Assembly: GCF_012849095.1 (NCBI RefSeq)
Contig: NZ_CP051680.1
Location: forward strand, 5,177,501-5,241,500
Length of the DNA stretch: 64,000 nt
Reading direction: 5' to 3'
Origin: Cohnella herbarum
GTDB lineage: Bacteria > Bacillota > Bacilli > Paenibacillales > Paenibacillaceae
The notes beneath the pieces were generated by a model. That model saw only the letters and a program-made list of their open reading frames with translations, was not told the origin of the DNA and did not search any database. Numbering within the stretch: position 1 is the stretch's first letter; each line of letters starts with the position of its first letter. Positions 43,284 through 51,499 of the stretch are shown here, piece by piece. Position numbers and translations under genes: made by a program.

Positions 43284-44446
43284 TACTCATCCTTATTCAC
43301 GGCATCGTCCAGCCACTTCATCAGCTTCACCCCGTCCTGTTCGGCTTTGTAGAAATGATTTGATGGGGAGAGCGTATGCGGCGTTCTGCCCGTCTTCCCG
43401 TTAAGACCGTAATCCGTGATGTAATAATAGTAGCCTGGCAAATCTTCGCTTAGCTCTCCGGTAGATTGCAGCATGCGGGCCGACCAGCGATGCACATATT
43501 CTTCATCGTCCGAACCGTCGCCATTCAGATCCTTTTCGAAGTCGAACAGCAGCTCGTCATAAAGCGTATTGGACTGCAAAAGTATCGCGTTGCCCGGGAG
43601 CAGCTTGCGGTTCGCAGCGAATACGGACGAAATCAAATCGCCGTGGACTTCATAACCGAAGGTTGCCGCAAAGTCGGCCTTCCATTCGTTGTCGATAATA
43701 TCCGGCCAGCGGTCGGCATTTAAGTAGGAGCCGTCCGAATATTGATAAATGCGGGCATCCGGGTAGCGTTTCGCAATCTCGGGCGCCCAGAAAGCAGCTC
43801 CGAATCCTCCGGCGCTTTCTCCGGCAACGAGGATCTTTTCCGGCGCGGCGAAATGGTTTGCAATCCATTCCAATGCTGCGCGCGTATTGGCTTGACCGTT
43901 GTAACGCATTGTAAACGGCTTGCCTTTGGCGTCCGTATATTCCTTGGATGCATTCCCGATATGCAGATCACCAGTAGAATATGGGATATATACAATATTC
44001 CAATCCTTGAACGGATTGTCGGGGTTATTATTTTTCAACAGGCCGCCAAGCGTACTGACTTTAAAGAACGGAATGTTCGGAAAATAATATTTGATCTCGC
44101 CGTTCTTCATTACATTGCTCAGACTGATCGGCTGCGCGGCAGTCGCCGCATCCCAGGCCACGCCGCCCCCGGAAAAATAAATGATCAATTTATCTTCGGC
44201 AGCCGCTCCCTTATTGGCAAGTAAATAGTAATCCGAACCATCGGCAGAAATAACTTGCGCATCCGGGTCAAACTTGATTTTATTCCAGACATAGCGCTCC
44301 GCAGCAGCCCATTTATCCGGTTCGGCGGGTTTTTCAAGCATGAAGAAGTAAACATAACCCGCCAAAACACCTAAAATAAGCACAACTCCGCCTATAGCAG
44401 TCAGAAGAATCTTATTGATTCTTTTCGCTGTTTTCTTTTTTGCCAC
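43241..44446 (-). CDS. Membrane-anchored pectinacetylesterase/NOTUM-like serine hydrolase
   Basis: 401 residues. An N-terminal membrane anchor (LLTAIGGVVLILGVLAGYVYFF) is followed by an alpha/beta-hydrolase of the pectin acetylesterase (NOTUM) family. The oxyanion region is IIYFSGGGVAW, the nucleophile lies in VAGESAGGFGAAFWA, and the acid and histidine are expected in YQYSDGSY and HTLSPSNHF. A DLNGDGSDDEE stretch looks like a calcium loop. The start is GTG with AGGAAGG upstream. It faces outward and would remove acyl groups from a glycan or protein. Substrate unknown. Confidence 0.8.
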   Translation of the reverse strand: MAKKKTAKRINKILLTAIGGVVLILGVLAGYVYFFMLEKPAEPDKWAAAERYVWNKIKFDPDAQVISADGSDYYLLANKGAAAEDKLIIYFSGGGVAWDAATAAQPISLSNVMKNGEIKYYFPNIPFFKVSTLGGLLKNNNPDNPFKDWNIVYIPYSTGDLHIGNASKEYTDAKGKPFTMRYNGQANTRAALEWIANHFAAPEKILVAGESAGGFGAAFWAPEIAKRYPDARIYQYSDGSYLNADRWPDIIDNEWKADFAATFGYEVHGDLISSVFAANRKLLPGNAILLQSNTLYDELLFDFEKDLNGDGSDDEEYVHRWSARMLQSTGELSEDLPGYYYYITDYGLNGKTGRTPHTLSPSNHFYKAEQDGVKLMKWLDDAVNKDEYYSVGRQFVDVVVK

Positions 44447-44483
44447 GCAAAGACCTTCCTTCCAACCCTAAAATAGCCCCAAA

Positions 44484-45065
44484 CTACTTAAGCAATGTAA
44501 GAATTTCTTTTACGAAATTATCAACAAATGATCGTTCAGGACGAGATTTCAAGATCACGGTAAGTCCTATTAACGATATGACAAGCGTCTGTGCTAAACC
44601 CTTCGCGTTAATACCCGTATCCAGCTCGCCTGAGCGCAAACCTCGTTCGATCGTTTCTTGGAATATTACGGAGAGATACATCTGATGTTCTCTTGTTAGG
44701 ATTTCGAATTTCTCGTCATGAGGAGCAAGTTCCACCATCGAATTGATGCAAAAACATCCCCAGTTCGGACTTTTTCCATATTCTTTCGCCACCATATTTT
44801 CAAAAAAGGCACGGAATGCCTCTTTAACGGAAGAATTGTTTTGAAGATTGGCGCGAATATAGGCGGCATGAGAACTCGTGTATTTTCGCAACGCAGCTTC
44901 GAATAATCCCTTTTTGTCTCCAAAGGCGGAGTATATGCTTGGACGCTGAATGCCCATTCTTGATGTCAAGTCGCTTAATGAGGTAGCTTCGAACCCTTTT
45001 TCCCAAAATAGTTGCATAGCTGCATCCAATGCCTTTTCCTCATCAAATTCGCGCGGTCGAGCCAT
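44484..45065 (-). CDS. TetR-family regulator of the MFS gene
   Basis: 193 residues of the AcrR/YezE-like group that starts MARPREFDEEKALDAAMQLF, with HTH SDLTSRMGIQRPSIYSAFGD. AGAGGGGG lies before the ATG at 45065, which excludes the longer frame from 45131. It is divergent from an MFS transporter, and each promoter carries an ATAYC-N4-GGTAT site, as expected for a local repressor. Confidence 0.9.
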   Translation of the reverse strand: MARPREFDEEKALDAAMQLFWEKGFEATSLSDLTSRMGIQRPSIYSAFGDKKGLFEAALRKYTSSHAAYIRANLQNNSSVKEAFRAFFENMVAKEYGKSPNWGCFCINSMVELAPHDEKFEILTREHQMYLSVIFQETIERGLRSGELDTGINAKGLAQTLVISLIGLTVILKSRPERSFVDNFVKEILTLLK

Positions 45066-45083
45066 TGTGACCCCCTCTTTCCA

Positions 45084-45097
45084 TATCGAACGGTATA
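45084..45097. promoter_or_regulatory. Operator-like site at the TetR promoter
   Basis: ATATCGAACGGTAT has the ATAYC-N4-GGTAT pattern also found at 45226-45239. It lies 19 bp before the TetR start codon. Confidence 0.5.
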
Positions 45098-45225
45098 TTA
45101 TAATTGTATGTTGTGAAGATTGCCCTGTCAATTAGATTGAGCTTATCTGCTCTATTCGTCTACCCTTTACAGTTGTTTCTTGACAGTTATCTTTTTCTGG
45201 AGTTATATTTATCAGGCAATATTTC

Positions 45226-45239
45226 ATACCAATCGGTAT
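45226..45239. promoter_or_regulatory. Operator-like palindrome at the MFS promoter
   Basis: ATACCAATCGGTAT is an inverted repeat (ATACC/GGTAT) typical of TetR-regulated oxidoreductase and pump genes, 22 bp before the MFS start. Confidence 0.6.
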
Positions 45240-45261
45240 TTAATTTAAGGAGGCTTTATTA

Positions 45262-46416
45262 ATGACTCGCAATGTGGCACTCCTATTTGCTATCGCCTGC
45301 GGACTGGCGGTCGCCAACATCTATTACGCGCAACCCTTGCTGGACGCTATTTCGAACGAGTTCGGTATTACTCATTCATCCGTCGGCATCGTCATTACGA
45401 TCACTCAAGTTTGTTACGCACTGGGACTGCTATTGCTTGTGCCCCTTGGCGACTTATTAAATCGACGTTGGCTGATCGCTGGACAGATGCTAGTATCCGT
45501 CTTGGCTCTGATTGCGGTTGGTTCCGCTCCCACCAGCATGGTGTTATTCATGGGCATAGCCTCGGTTGGATTGCTTGCCGTAGTGACGCAGACGCTCGTT
45601 GCGTTCGCGGCAACTTTGGCTGCCCCAGCCGAACGCGGGCGTACCGTGGGTGTTGTGACAAGCGGAATCGTAATGGGTATTCTACTGGCGCGAACTTTTG
45701 CCGGCATATTAATGGATTTAGCCGGTTGGCGTTCTGTCTACCTTGTCTCTGCGGTATTAACGCTAATCGTGGCATGTGTATTGTTTAGGGTACTGCCGCA
45801 TTCCGAGCACAAGAGAGAATCATTATCCTACCTTCAGCTTCTTCGTTCTCTGTTCACGTTGTACGCGCAAGAACGAATCCTGCGAATCCGAGCTGTACTA
45901 TGTCTGATGATTTTTACCGCCTTCAGTATATTATGGACTCCTCTAGTGCTGCCTCTCAGCGCTCCGCCGCTTTCTCTTTCACATACTGCGATTGGAGCGT
46001 TTGGTCTCGCCGGAGTTGCCGGTGCGTTAGCCGCGGCGCGTGCAGGTCGTCTTGCCGATCGAGGTTTAGGGCAAAGAACCACGGGCGTGGCATTGATTCT
46101 GTTGCTTATATCATGGGTGCCAATAAGTTATACTCAGCATTCGCTTCTCGCATTAATCGTCGGTATTGTCCTTCTTGACCTGGCAGTACAAGCCGTACAT
46201 GTCACCAATATGAGCATGATCCTTACTTTGCGCCCTGAGGCACGCAGTAGGCTTACTGCCGGTTACATGATTTTCTATTCCATTGGCAGCGCCACCGGGT
46301 CAATCGCATCTACCCATATTTATGCTTACTCAGGCTGGAACGGAGTGTGCTTGTTAGGTGCAATTGTCAGCGCTTCGGCTCTTCTATTCTGGGCATTGAC
46401 CCGTCGCCTTAAATGA
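45262..46416 (+). CDS. MFS transporter (YnfM/arabinose-efflux-like)
   Basis: 384 residues, 12 membrane helices. The start (LLFAIACGLAVANIYYAQPL), LGDLLNRRWLIAGQMLVS with the motif A position, and LARTFAGILMDLAGWRSVYL match proton-driven drug/sugar efflux MFS proteins. AAGGAGG lies 7 nt before the ATG. It is divergent from and probably repressed by the TetR protein. Its last 26 bp recur exactly at 30850. Confidence 0.92.
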   Translation: MTRNVALLFAIACGLAVANIYYAQPLLDAISNEFGITHSSVGIVITITQVCYALGLLLLVPLGDLLNRRWLIAGQMLVSVLALIAVGSAPTSMVLFMGIASVGLLAVVTQTLVAFAATLAAPAERGRTVGVVTSGIVMGILLARTFAGILMDLAGWRSVYLVSAVLTLIVACVLFRVLPHSEHKRESLSYLQLLRSLFTLYAQERILRIRAVLCLMIFTAFSILWTPLVLPLSAPPLSLSHTAIGAFGLAGVAGALAAARAGRLADRGLGQRTTGVALILLLISWVPISYTQHSLLALIVGIVLLDLAVQAVHVTNMSMILTLRPEARSRLTAGYMIFYSIGSATGSIASTHIYAYSGWNGVCLLGAIVSASALLFWALTRRLK

Positions 46417-46418
46417 TT
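46391..46418 (+). repeat. Second copy of the 28-bp exact repeat
   Basis: It is identical to 30850-30877 and covers the final codons and stop of the MFS gene. This copy is in its natural coding context and is presumably the ancestral one. Confidence 0.85.
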
Positions 46419-46420
46419 TA

Positions 46421-46441
46421 GCCGCCGAAGTAATCGGCGGC
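46421..46441 (+). terminator. Terminator after the MFS gene
   Basis: GCCGCCGA (46421-46428) and TCGGCGGC (46434-46441) form an 8-bp GC-rich stem, followed by TTGGTTG. Confidence 0.7.
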
Positions 46442-46502
46442 TTGGTTGTATGTCATTCAATCGCTTCTCCATGCTGTAAACAATATTTACACTGTTATTT
46501 AC

Positions 46503-47579
46503 TCACTTCGTTTTATCAATGAGTTCAATATATTGTAAATCTCCATATCCTACTGTTGGGAAAATCTCGAATAACCGCTTAAGCAATTCGGATGTAGGTA
46601 GATGTTTATTTTTGGAAATGTATTTGATAACGGCATTATTTTCTGTCTGCATTTCTAAAAATAACTCTATTGCCTGGTACATCATTGGAAGTAGTTCTTT
46701 TGTTGGCTTCATATGATTGACTAATACTTCTTCATAGACGGAATAATAGCTACCTAAACTAAGCTCAGTTTGGCTTACTTTAAATTCATCCTCTCTAAAG
46801 CTATTAACAAACACTTTACCTTTATACTGAGACTGTTCAAGATAGGCAAGGATAGTCAGAAGATTCATCTGACAAAACATGTCTTCCCCAAACCATAAAA
46901 CAATATAGTTATAGTTTTTCTTAAACAAACTATCTAAGGGCTTTATTACCATATTGCTGTAATTTTCTACAGACTCATTATGTTCTGATGCTCTCTTTTG
47001 AATAAACGCATAATCAAAAATAGGTACCGTAGTCGCTTTTGCACACATTGCTTCATTGAACGGTACATAATCAGAATCTCCCATAAGCTTTTTATTCTTA
47101 AATTCCTCATACATGATTTGACCATTTAATATGTTCAGTACATCTTGGTCAAACAATTCTCGATTCCTATTTTTTAATTGTTCAACCTCGGTTTCTCTAG
47201 ATATATTCATTCTGCAACCATCCTCTCTCTGATTAAGAGTGAGCTTAGCAAATGACTGAACAGGCATTTTTTTGAGTTGAAATTCTCTTGGACTAACGCC
47301 AAAAACTGTTTTAAAAGCCCTGCTATAGGCTTCTTGCGATGAATACCTATAATCAAAGGCAATATCGATTATCTTCCGATTATTTGCTAAATCACCCGTA
47401 GATAAATACAACCTTCTAAGAAGAATGTAGCGTCTAATGCTTATACCCGTTGCCTGATGAAATTTAAAAGAACAATAATAAGGGGAATATCCCATATAGC
47501 TAGCTAAGCCCTCTAGCGAAAATTCATTTTTTAAATTTTCTTCTATCCAATCAATTATCTGCTGTATATATTCATTCAT
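46503..47579 (-). CDS. AraC-family regulator with DUF1835-like C-terminal domain
   Basis: 358 residues. Two AraC helix-turn-helices lie at the N-terminus (residues 1-105; FSLEGLASYMGYSPYYCSFK, IIDIAFDYRYSSQEAYSRAF). A linker of about 70 residues and a C-terminal domain with NYIVLWFGEDMFCQMNLLTI, resembling DUF1835-type proteins, follow. Having the DNA-binding part first is unlike most AraC activators and resembles Rob/SoxS plus an effector domain. GGAG lies 8 nt before the ATG at 47579. It is more AT-rich than its surroundings and stands alone, which suggests recent acquisition. Target unknown. Confidence 0.85.
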   Translation of the reverse strand: MNEYIQQIIDWIEENLKNEFSLEGLASYMGYSPYYCSFKFHQATGISIRRYILLRRLYLSTGDLANNRKIIDIAFDYRYSSQEAYSRAFKTVFGVSPREFQLKKMPVQSFAKLTLNQREDGCRMNISRETEVEQLKNRNRELFDQDVLNILNGQIMYEEFKNKKLMGDSDYVPFNEAMCAKATTVPIFDYAFIQKRASEHNESVENYSNMVIKPLDSLFKKNYNYIVLWFGEDMFCQMNLLTILAYLEQSQYKGKVFVNSFREDEFKVSQTELSLGSYYSVYEEVLVNHMKPTKELLPMMYQAIELFLEMQTENNAVIKYISKNKHLPTSELLKRLFEIFPTVGYGDLQYIELIDKTK

Positions 47580-47676
47580 TTGCACCGCTCCTGAATAAAA
47601 ATATAGATTACATCGATTTTATTTTTTTGATAGTTGTTGTGCTATATATATCCACTTAAGCATACACAAGTCGATC

Positions 47677-48180
47677 TTATAAAGATAAGCCTATTTGCTG
47701 CCAGATAGGATACTGCTCCACATTCTTGCGATAGTCGTAGCCAAGAGCAACTTGTATTTCCCGATTGCCGGGGCGATTCAGAAACATTTGATCCATGTAG
47801 GGTCCATCGGGACTAACCCTTTCGGGATAGCATGCTCCGGTAAAGTACTGCTTCTTGGTGAAGTCGAAAGAGGTTACGGTGGCTGCGAATTCCTGCTGCG
47901 TTCGGGCATCCGGGTGCTCCCAGAGCGCTTTGAATACATCAAATGGCGTTCCCAATCCCTCGAAGTTCACAACGGAATTTTGAATGATAAAGCTTCGGAC
48001 GCGAAGAGGGTGCCTGACGGCCAACCGAAATCCGACGGGACCGCCATAATCGTGACAGTACAAAATAAACTGTGGAATAGACAGCTGATCCAATAATTGC
48101 TCAATAATGAGCGAGAATTGTTCGAATGTATAAGAGAAATCGGTGCATGTTTGTAACGAACCCATTCCGACATCCGACAT
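47677..48180 (-). pseudogene. Alpha/beta-hydrolase (haloalkane dehalogenase-like), truncated at both ends
   Basis: The 167-codon frame covers the middle of the fold, with the nucleophile elbow CHDYGGPVGFRLA (Asp in the nucleophile position, as in haloalkane dehalogenases) and the cap region FDVFKALWEHPDART. The first strands with the HGFP oxyanion motif are missing; traces may persist in other frames upstream to about 48240. The frame stops just after QYPIWQQ, before the acid and catalytic His. It cannot be an active hydrolase, although AAGGAG precedes ATG 48180. Confidence 0.65.
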
Positions 48181-48291
48181 GCACTCCTTCCCAACCGTCT
48201 TATAATAGGTATGAAGCTAGTAGGGATATAGACGATTGGATACGGAAGAATTCATGCGGATGGTTGCCTATGTTTGATTTCTTACAAAGTC

Positions 48292-49161
48292 TTACTTTTC
48301 TATGGGTTCTGTTAATTCTCTTCTAAGTAAAGCAATTTCATGTTTATACGGAGGGTTTTTGTATTTAATAGGTCCAATAGATGGGGTTTCAAGCAGTTTG
48401 GGGAGATTAGAAAGTTGAGGATGGTGAACAATATAGTCCAAGGCATGCAGACCTATAAATCCATGTCCGATATTCTCGTGTCGATCTTTACGGGAGCCGC
48501 GTTCGTTCTTGGAATCATTAATGTGAAGCACCTTTAACCGATTAAGCCCAATGATGCGATCGAACTGATCAAGCACGCCGTCAAAGTCATGGACAATATC
48601 GTATCCAGCATCATGAACGTGGCAAGTGTCCAGGCAGATCGAAAGACTCTCATTGTACGTTACTCCATCTATAATGCGAGCCAGTTCCTCAAAGCGAACG
48701 CCACATTCCGTCCCTTTACCTGCCATCGTCTCTAACGAGATTTGAACCTTTTCATTCCGGGTAAGAACTTCATTAAGCCCCTTGATGATCATGTTAAGTC
48801 CCTTGCCTACTCCTTCTCCAACGTGCGATCCGGGATGCATAACAATCTGTTCCGAACCCAATGCTTCCGTCCGTTCCATTTCATCGCGCATAAAGGCAAT
48901 GCTATGACTGAATACTTGATTGTTCATGGAATTTGCAAGATTGATTAGGAAAGGAGCGTGAACAACAATATTGCTGATTCCCTGCTCTTTCATATGCGCA
49001 TGCCCCTCTGAAATCTTGTAATCAGAGATCGGTTTTCTTTTCGTATTTTGTGGAGCACCGGTGTATATCAAGAATGTATTCGCTCCATAAGAAGCAGCCT
49101 CTTTGCTGGCTTTGAGCAACATCTCCTTGCCTCCCATGGATACGTGACTTCCGATTAGCAT
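48292..49161 (-). CDS. nfo: Endonuclease IV (AP endonuclease)
   Basis: 289 residues, the full length of the family. It cleaves DNA 5' to abasic sites in base-excision repair. Metal-binding residues of the TIM barrel are seen: [82 protein letters not shown] precedes ATG 49161. The start overlaps the end of the upstream AraC gene by 7 nt, an unusual partner for nfo. Confidence 0.95.
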   Translation of the reverse strand: MLIGSHVSMGGKEMLLKASKEAASYGANTFLIYTGAPQNTKRKPISDYKISEGHAHMKEQGISNIVVHAPFLINLANSMNNQVFSHSIAFMRDEMERTEALGSEQIVMHPGSHVGEGVGKGLNMIIKGLNEVLTRNEKVQISLETMAGKGTECGVRFEELARIIDGVTYNESLSICLDTCHVHDAGYDIVHDFDGVLDQFDRIIGLNRLKVLHINDSKNERGSRKDRHENIGHGFIGLHALDYIVHHPQLSNLPKLLETPSIGPIKYKNPPYKHEIALLRRELTEPIEK

Positions 49162-50216
49162 GTATCTCCCCCCGAATTCTGCATATGGTACGGTTCACCG
49201 CGCTGTCTGTAACGGCAAGTTTCCCTATACTCTCCCGGCGGCATTCCGGTCCATTTCTTAAAAGCGCTCTGGAAAGCACTCGGCTCCGAAAATTGAAGCA
49301 AATAGGCGATTTCGCCAATTGCGAGCTGCGTTCTCTTCAGGTAGTAAACGGCAAATTCCTTGCGCGCCTTGTTGAACAAGCTGTTGTACGTCGTTTCCTC
49401 TTGCTTCAATTTGACTTGCAACATTCGAACGCTGACATTGAAGTTTTGCGCGGCTTCTGTCACATCCGGGAACCTGGAGGGCATGCATCCCGCAATCCAT
49501 TTGTACACCTGATCCGCAAAGGAACGGCCATACAACAACTGCTTTCTCGCTTCTACCGCATATGCCTCAAACGTACTTAGCAACTCCTGATTCGAAAAGA
49601 GGATGGGGTACTGCATAACCTCGCTTTCCAGACTCAGGAGATTACTTTCGCCGCCAAATTCCGGATGTATACCGAAGATGTTCTGGTATGCGTTACGCTC
49701 TTCTTCCGAGGCTTCATGCGCCAGTTGCAGCTTGCCAAGAGTAATGTTGCGACAGCTCAATTTAAGAAGAATGGTATATAAGGAGCTAATCATACCTTCA
49801 AGCGCTTGTCTGGATGCTTGCCTGGCAGAGTCGCAAACTTTAAATGCGATGACCGTCTCTCTATGATTCGTCTCCGGCTCCATGTCGATACCGCTGCACA
49901 GAATAATATTATAGGTTCGATAAGCAGCCAGCGCTTCCCCAATCGTGTTGCAATTCAGGAGTACATAACCAAGAATGCCGAGATTGGACAACTCGATGGA
50001 TTGTCCTAAATGCAGACCAAAGCAACTATCGTTTGTAAAAGCCGCAGCAGCAACCAGCAGTCGGTCGAATTCCTCTTCCGGGATTCGAGCCTCCGCTTCT
50101 TGAAGGATTCTCGTATCGAACGAAGCGAATCGGCAGAACGATTCCGAATCATAGCCTCGCCTTACCAAGAAACTCAGAATTGGGGGAATCATCCCGACAG
50201 ATAAGCCATGGCCCAT
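49155..50216 (-). CDS. AraC-family regulator (arabinose-binding-domain/OruR type)
   Basis: 353 residues. The N-terminal 200 residues form the PF12625-like ligand domain of the OruR/ArgR-type AraC proteins ([20 protein letters not shown]). A C-terminal AraC HTH pair follows ([40 protein letters not shown]). AAGGAG precedes ATG 50216. It overlaps nfo downstream and is divergent from a DUF4386 membrane protein, a frequent partner of such regulators. Confidence 0.88.
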   Translation of the reverse strand: MGHGLSVGMIPPILSFLVRRGYDSESFCRFASFDTRILQEAEARIPEEEFDRLLVAAAAFTNDSCFGLHLGQSIELSNLGILGYVLLNCNTIGEALAAYRTYNIILCSGIDMEPETNHRETVIAFKVCDSARQASRQALEGMISSLYTILLKLSCRNITLGKLQLAHEASEEERNAYQNIFGIHPEFGGESNLLSLESEVMQYPILFSNQELLSTFEAYAVEARKQLLYGRSFADQVYKWIAGCMPSRFPDVTEAAQNFNVSVRMLQVKLKQEETTYNSLFNKARKEFAVYYLKRTQLAIGEIAYLLQFSEPSAFQSAFKKWTGMPPGEYRETCRYRQRGEPYHMQNSGGDTC

Positions 50217-50331
50217 ATCTACACTCCTTCTCTTCGCCGCAGAATAACTTTATTGCGTTATGCATCATAGGATTCAGATGCTTTCATGCCTATGATGATT
50301 ATATCAAAGTAAATATTGCAAGGAGTGCAAA

Positions 50332-51063
50332 ATGATGAGCCGTTACGAAATGCGAATGATGGGGATACTGCTTTTGCTCATGCCGCTGCTTATTGTCATC
50401 TCATGGTCGGGACTTATTAGCCGTTTCGATTACCCCGACATTTTGAGGGAGCCCACCTCCGTCATCCTGCAACAATATGACGAAGGCGGAATCACATTAA
50501 AGCTTTATTGGGCAGGAATGGTCTTATCGAGCCTGCTTATCATTCCGGTTGCCCTCTCGCTATACCGCCTTACAAACCATGCCAATCGAAGCTTGAGCCT
50601 AACTGCGGCCGGTATTGGCATTACCAGCGCTGTCTTTCATGTTCTTGGTTTCTCGAGGTGGTTGTTCGCCGTTGATTATTTGGCTGCCCAATATGTCGGA
50701 ACGGATCGTCTGTCAGCGGATCAACAATGGGCGATTGAGACTAGCTTTAATATGCTTCATATGTATCTGGGCGTAACAATCGGAGAAACGCTTGGCTTCC
50801 TAACCATGGGAATATGGGCGATCCTGACAGCCGTTGCTTTATACCGTTCCCGCTATATCCATGCGGCGTTAGCCGTTCTTTCCATAGGTTGCGGAATTGG
50901 CATTCTGGCAGGTATTTTGGAATGGGCTGGATGGTCCTATGCCGTAGAGATCAACGCGATTGCTTACCAATTATGGATTCTGATCATTGCCTATTTGGGG
51001 ATTACTTTCATTGTGAGAAAAGGTTGGAAGCTGCCCGTCGCGGGTCAAGAACCGCTTCGGTAG
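50332..51063 (+). CDS. DUF4386-like integral membrane protein
   Basis: 243 residues with about seven membrane helices (first: MGILLLLMPLLIVISWSGLI) and the DUF4386-type organisation of a long first loop and the RLSADQQWAIE segment. AAGGAG precedes the ATG. It is divergent from an AraC regulator that may control it. Function unknown. Confidence 0.75.
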   Translation: MMSRYEMRMMGILLLLMPLLIVISWSGLISRFDYPDILREPTSVILQQYDEGGITLKLYWAGMVLSSLLIIPVALSLYRLTNHANRSLSLTAAGIGITSAVFHVLGFSRWLFAVDYLAAQYVGTDRLSADQQWAIETSFNMLHMYLGVTIGETLGFLTMGIWAILTAVALYRSRYIHAALAVLSIGCGIGILAGILEWAGWSYAVEINAIAYQLWILIIAYLGITFIVRKGWKLPVAGQEPLR

Positions 51064-51310
51064 ATTGTGGGAATTTCGTATCAAGGCACACTGCAAGTTC
51101 ATTAAGAACATGACGAGAAACTTGCCATCACTTAGGGTACGGTCTACGTATCGTTTGAGACGGTCACTTCACTGCTCTATCAAGATTTCCGCCTGCATGT
51201 CCAGCCATATTCTTATCCCCCTCATTTTATCGAGATTGATCCGTTGGGGCCACCATCTATTAATTTCAACCTTGGCTCAGTGGTTTCCGTTCCGAAAAAT
51301 CCTTGCTTAA
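51064..51310 (+). pseudogene. Possible decayed coding fragment
   Basis: The frame directly after the DUF4386 stop reads protein-like text (VYVSFETVTSLLYQDFRLHV, then QPYSYPPHFIEIDPLGPPSI) with two in-frame stops near its start. I cannot name a family. The rest of the gap up to 51363 holds nothing else I can support. Confidence 0.3.
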
Positions 51311-51363
51311 GGTTACAAACTTCTTCCCCCGTTAACCCTCAGCCCCTCATCACCCAAGAAAAA

Positions 51364-51392
51364 CGCACTTTTTACAACGGTTGTGCTAATGA
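51364..51392 (+). promoter_or_regulatory. Copy 1 of a 29-bp shared element, candidate response-regulator box
   Basis: CGCACTTTTTACAA, one base, GG, then TG..AATGA, with identical spacing to 57071-57099. It lies 136 bp before the start of the DUF4091 gene. A -10-like TGATAGA follows at about 51410. Confidence 0.65.
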
Positions 51393-51499
51393 CAACAGAA
51401 GCGTGCATTTGATAGAGTTACCTTGCGCGGCCAAATGTAAACCCTTTCAATTTTCTTTAGGTCATATTCGCCGGCATTAGAAAACGAGGAGGACTCAGC

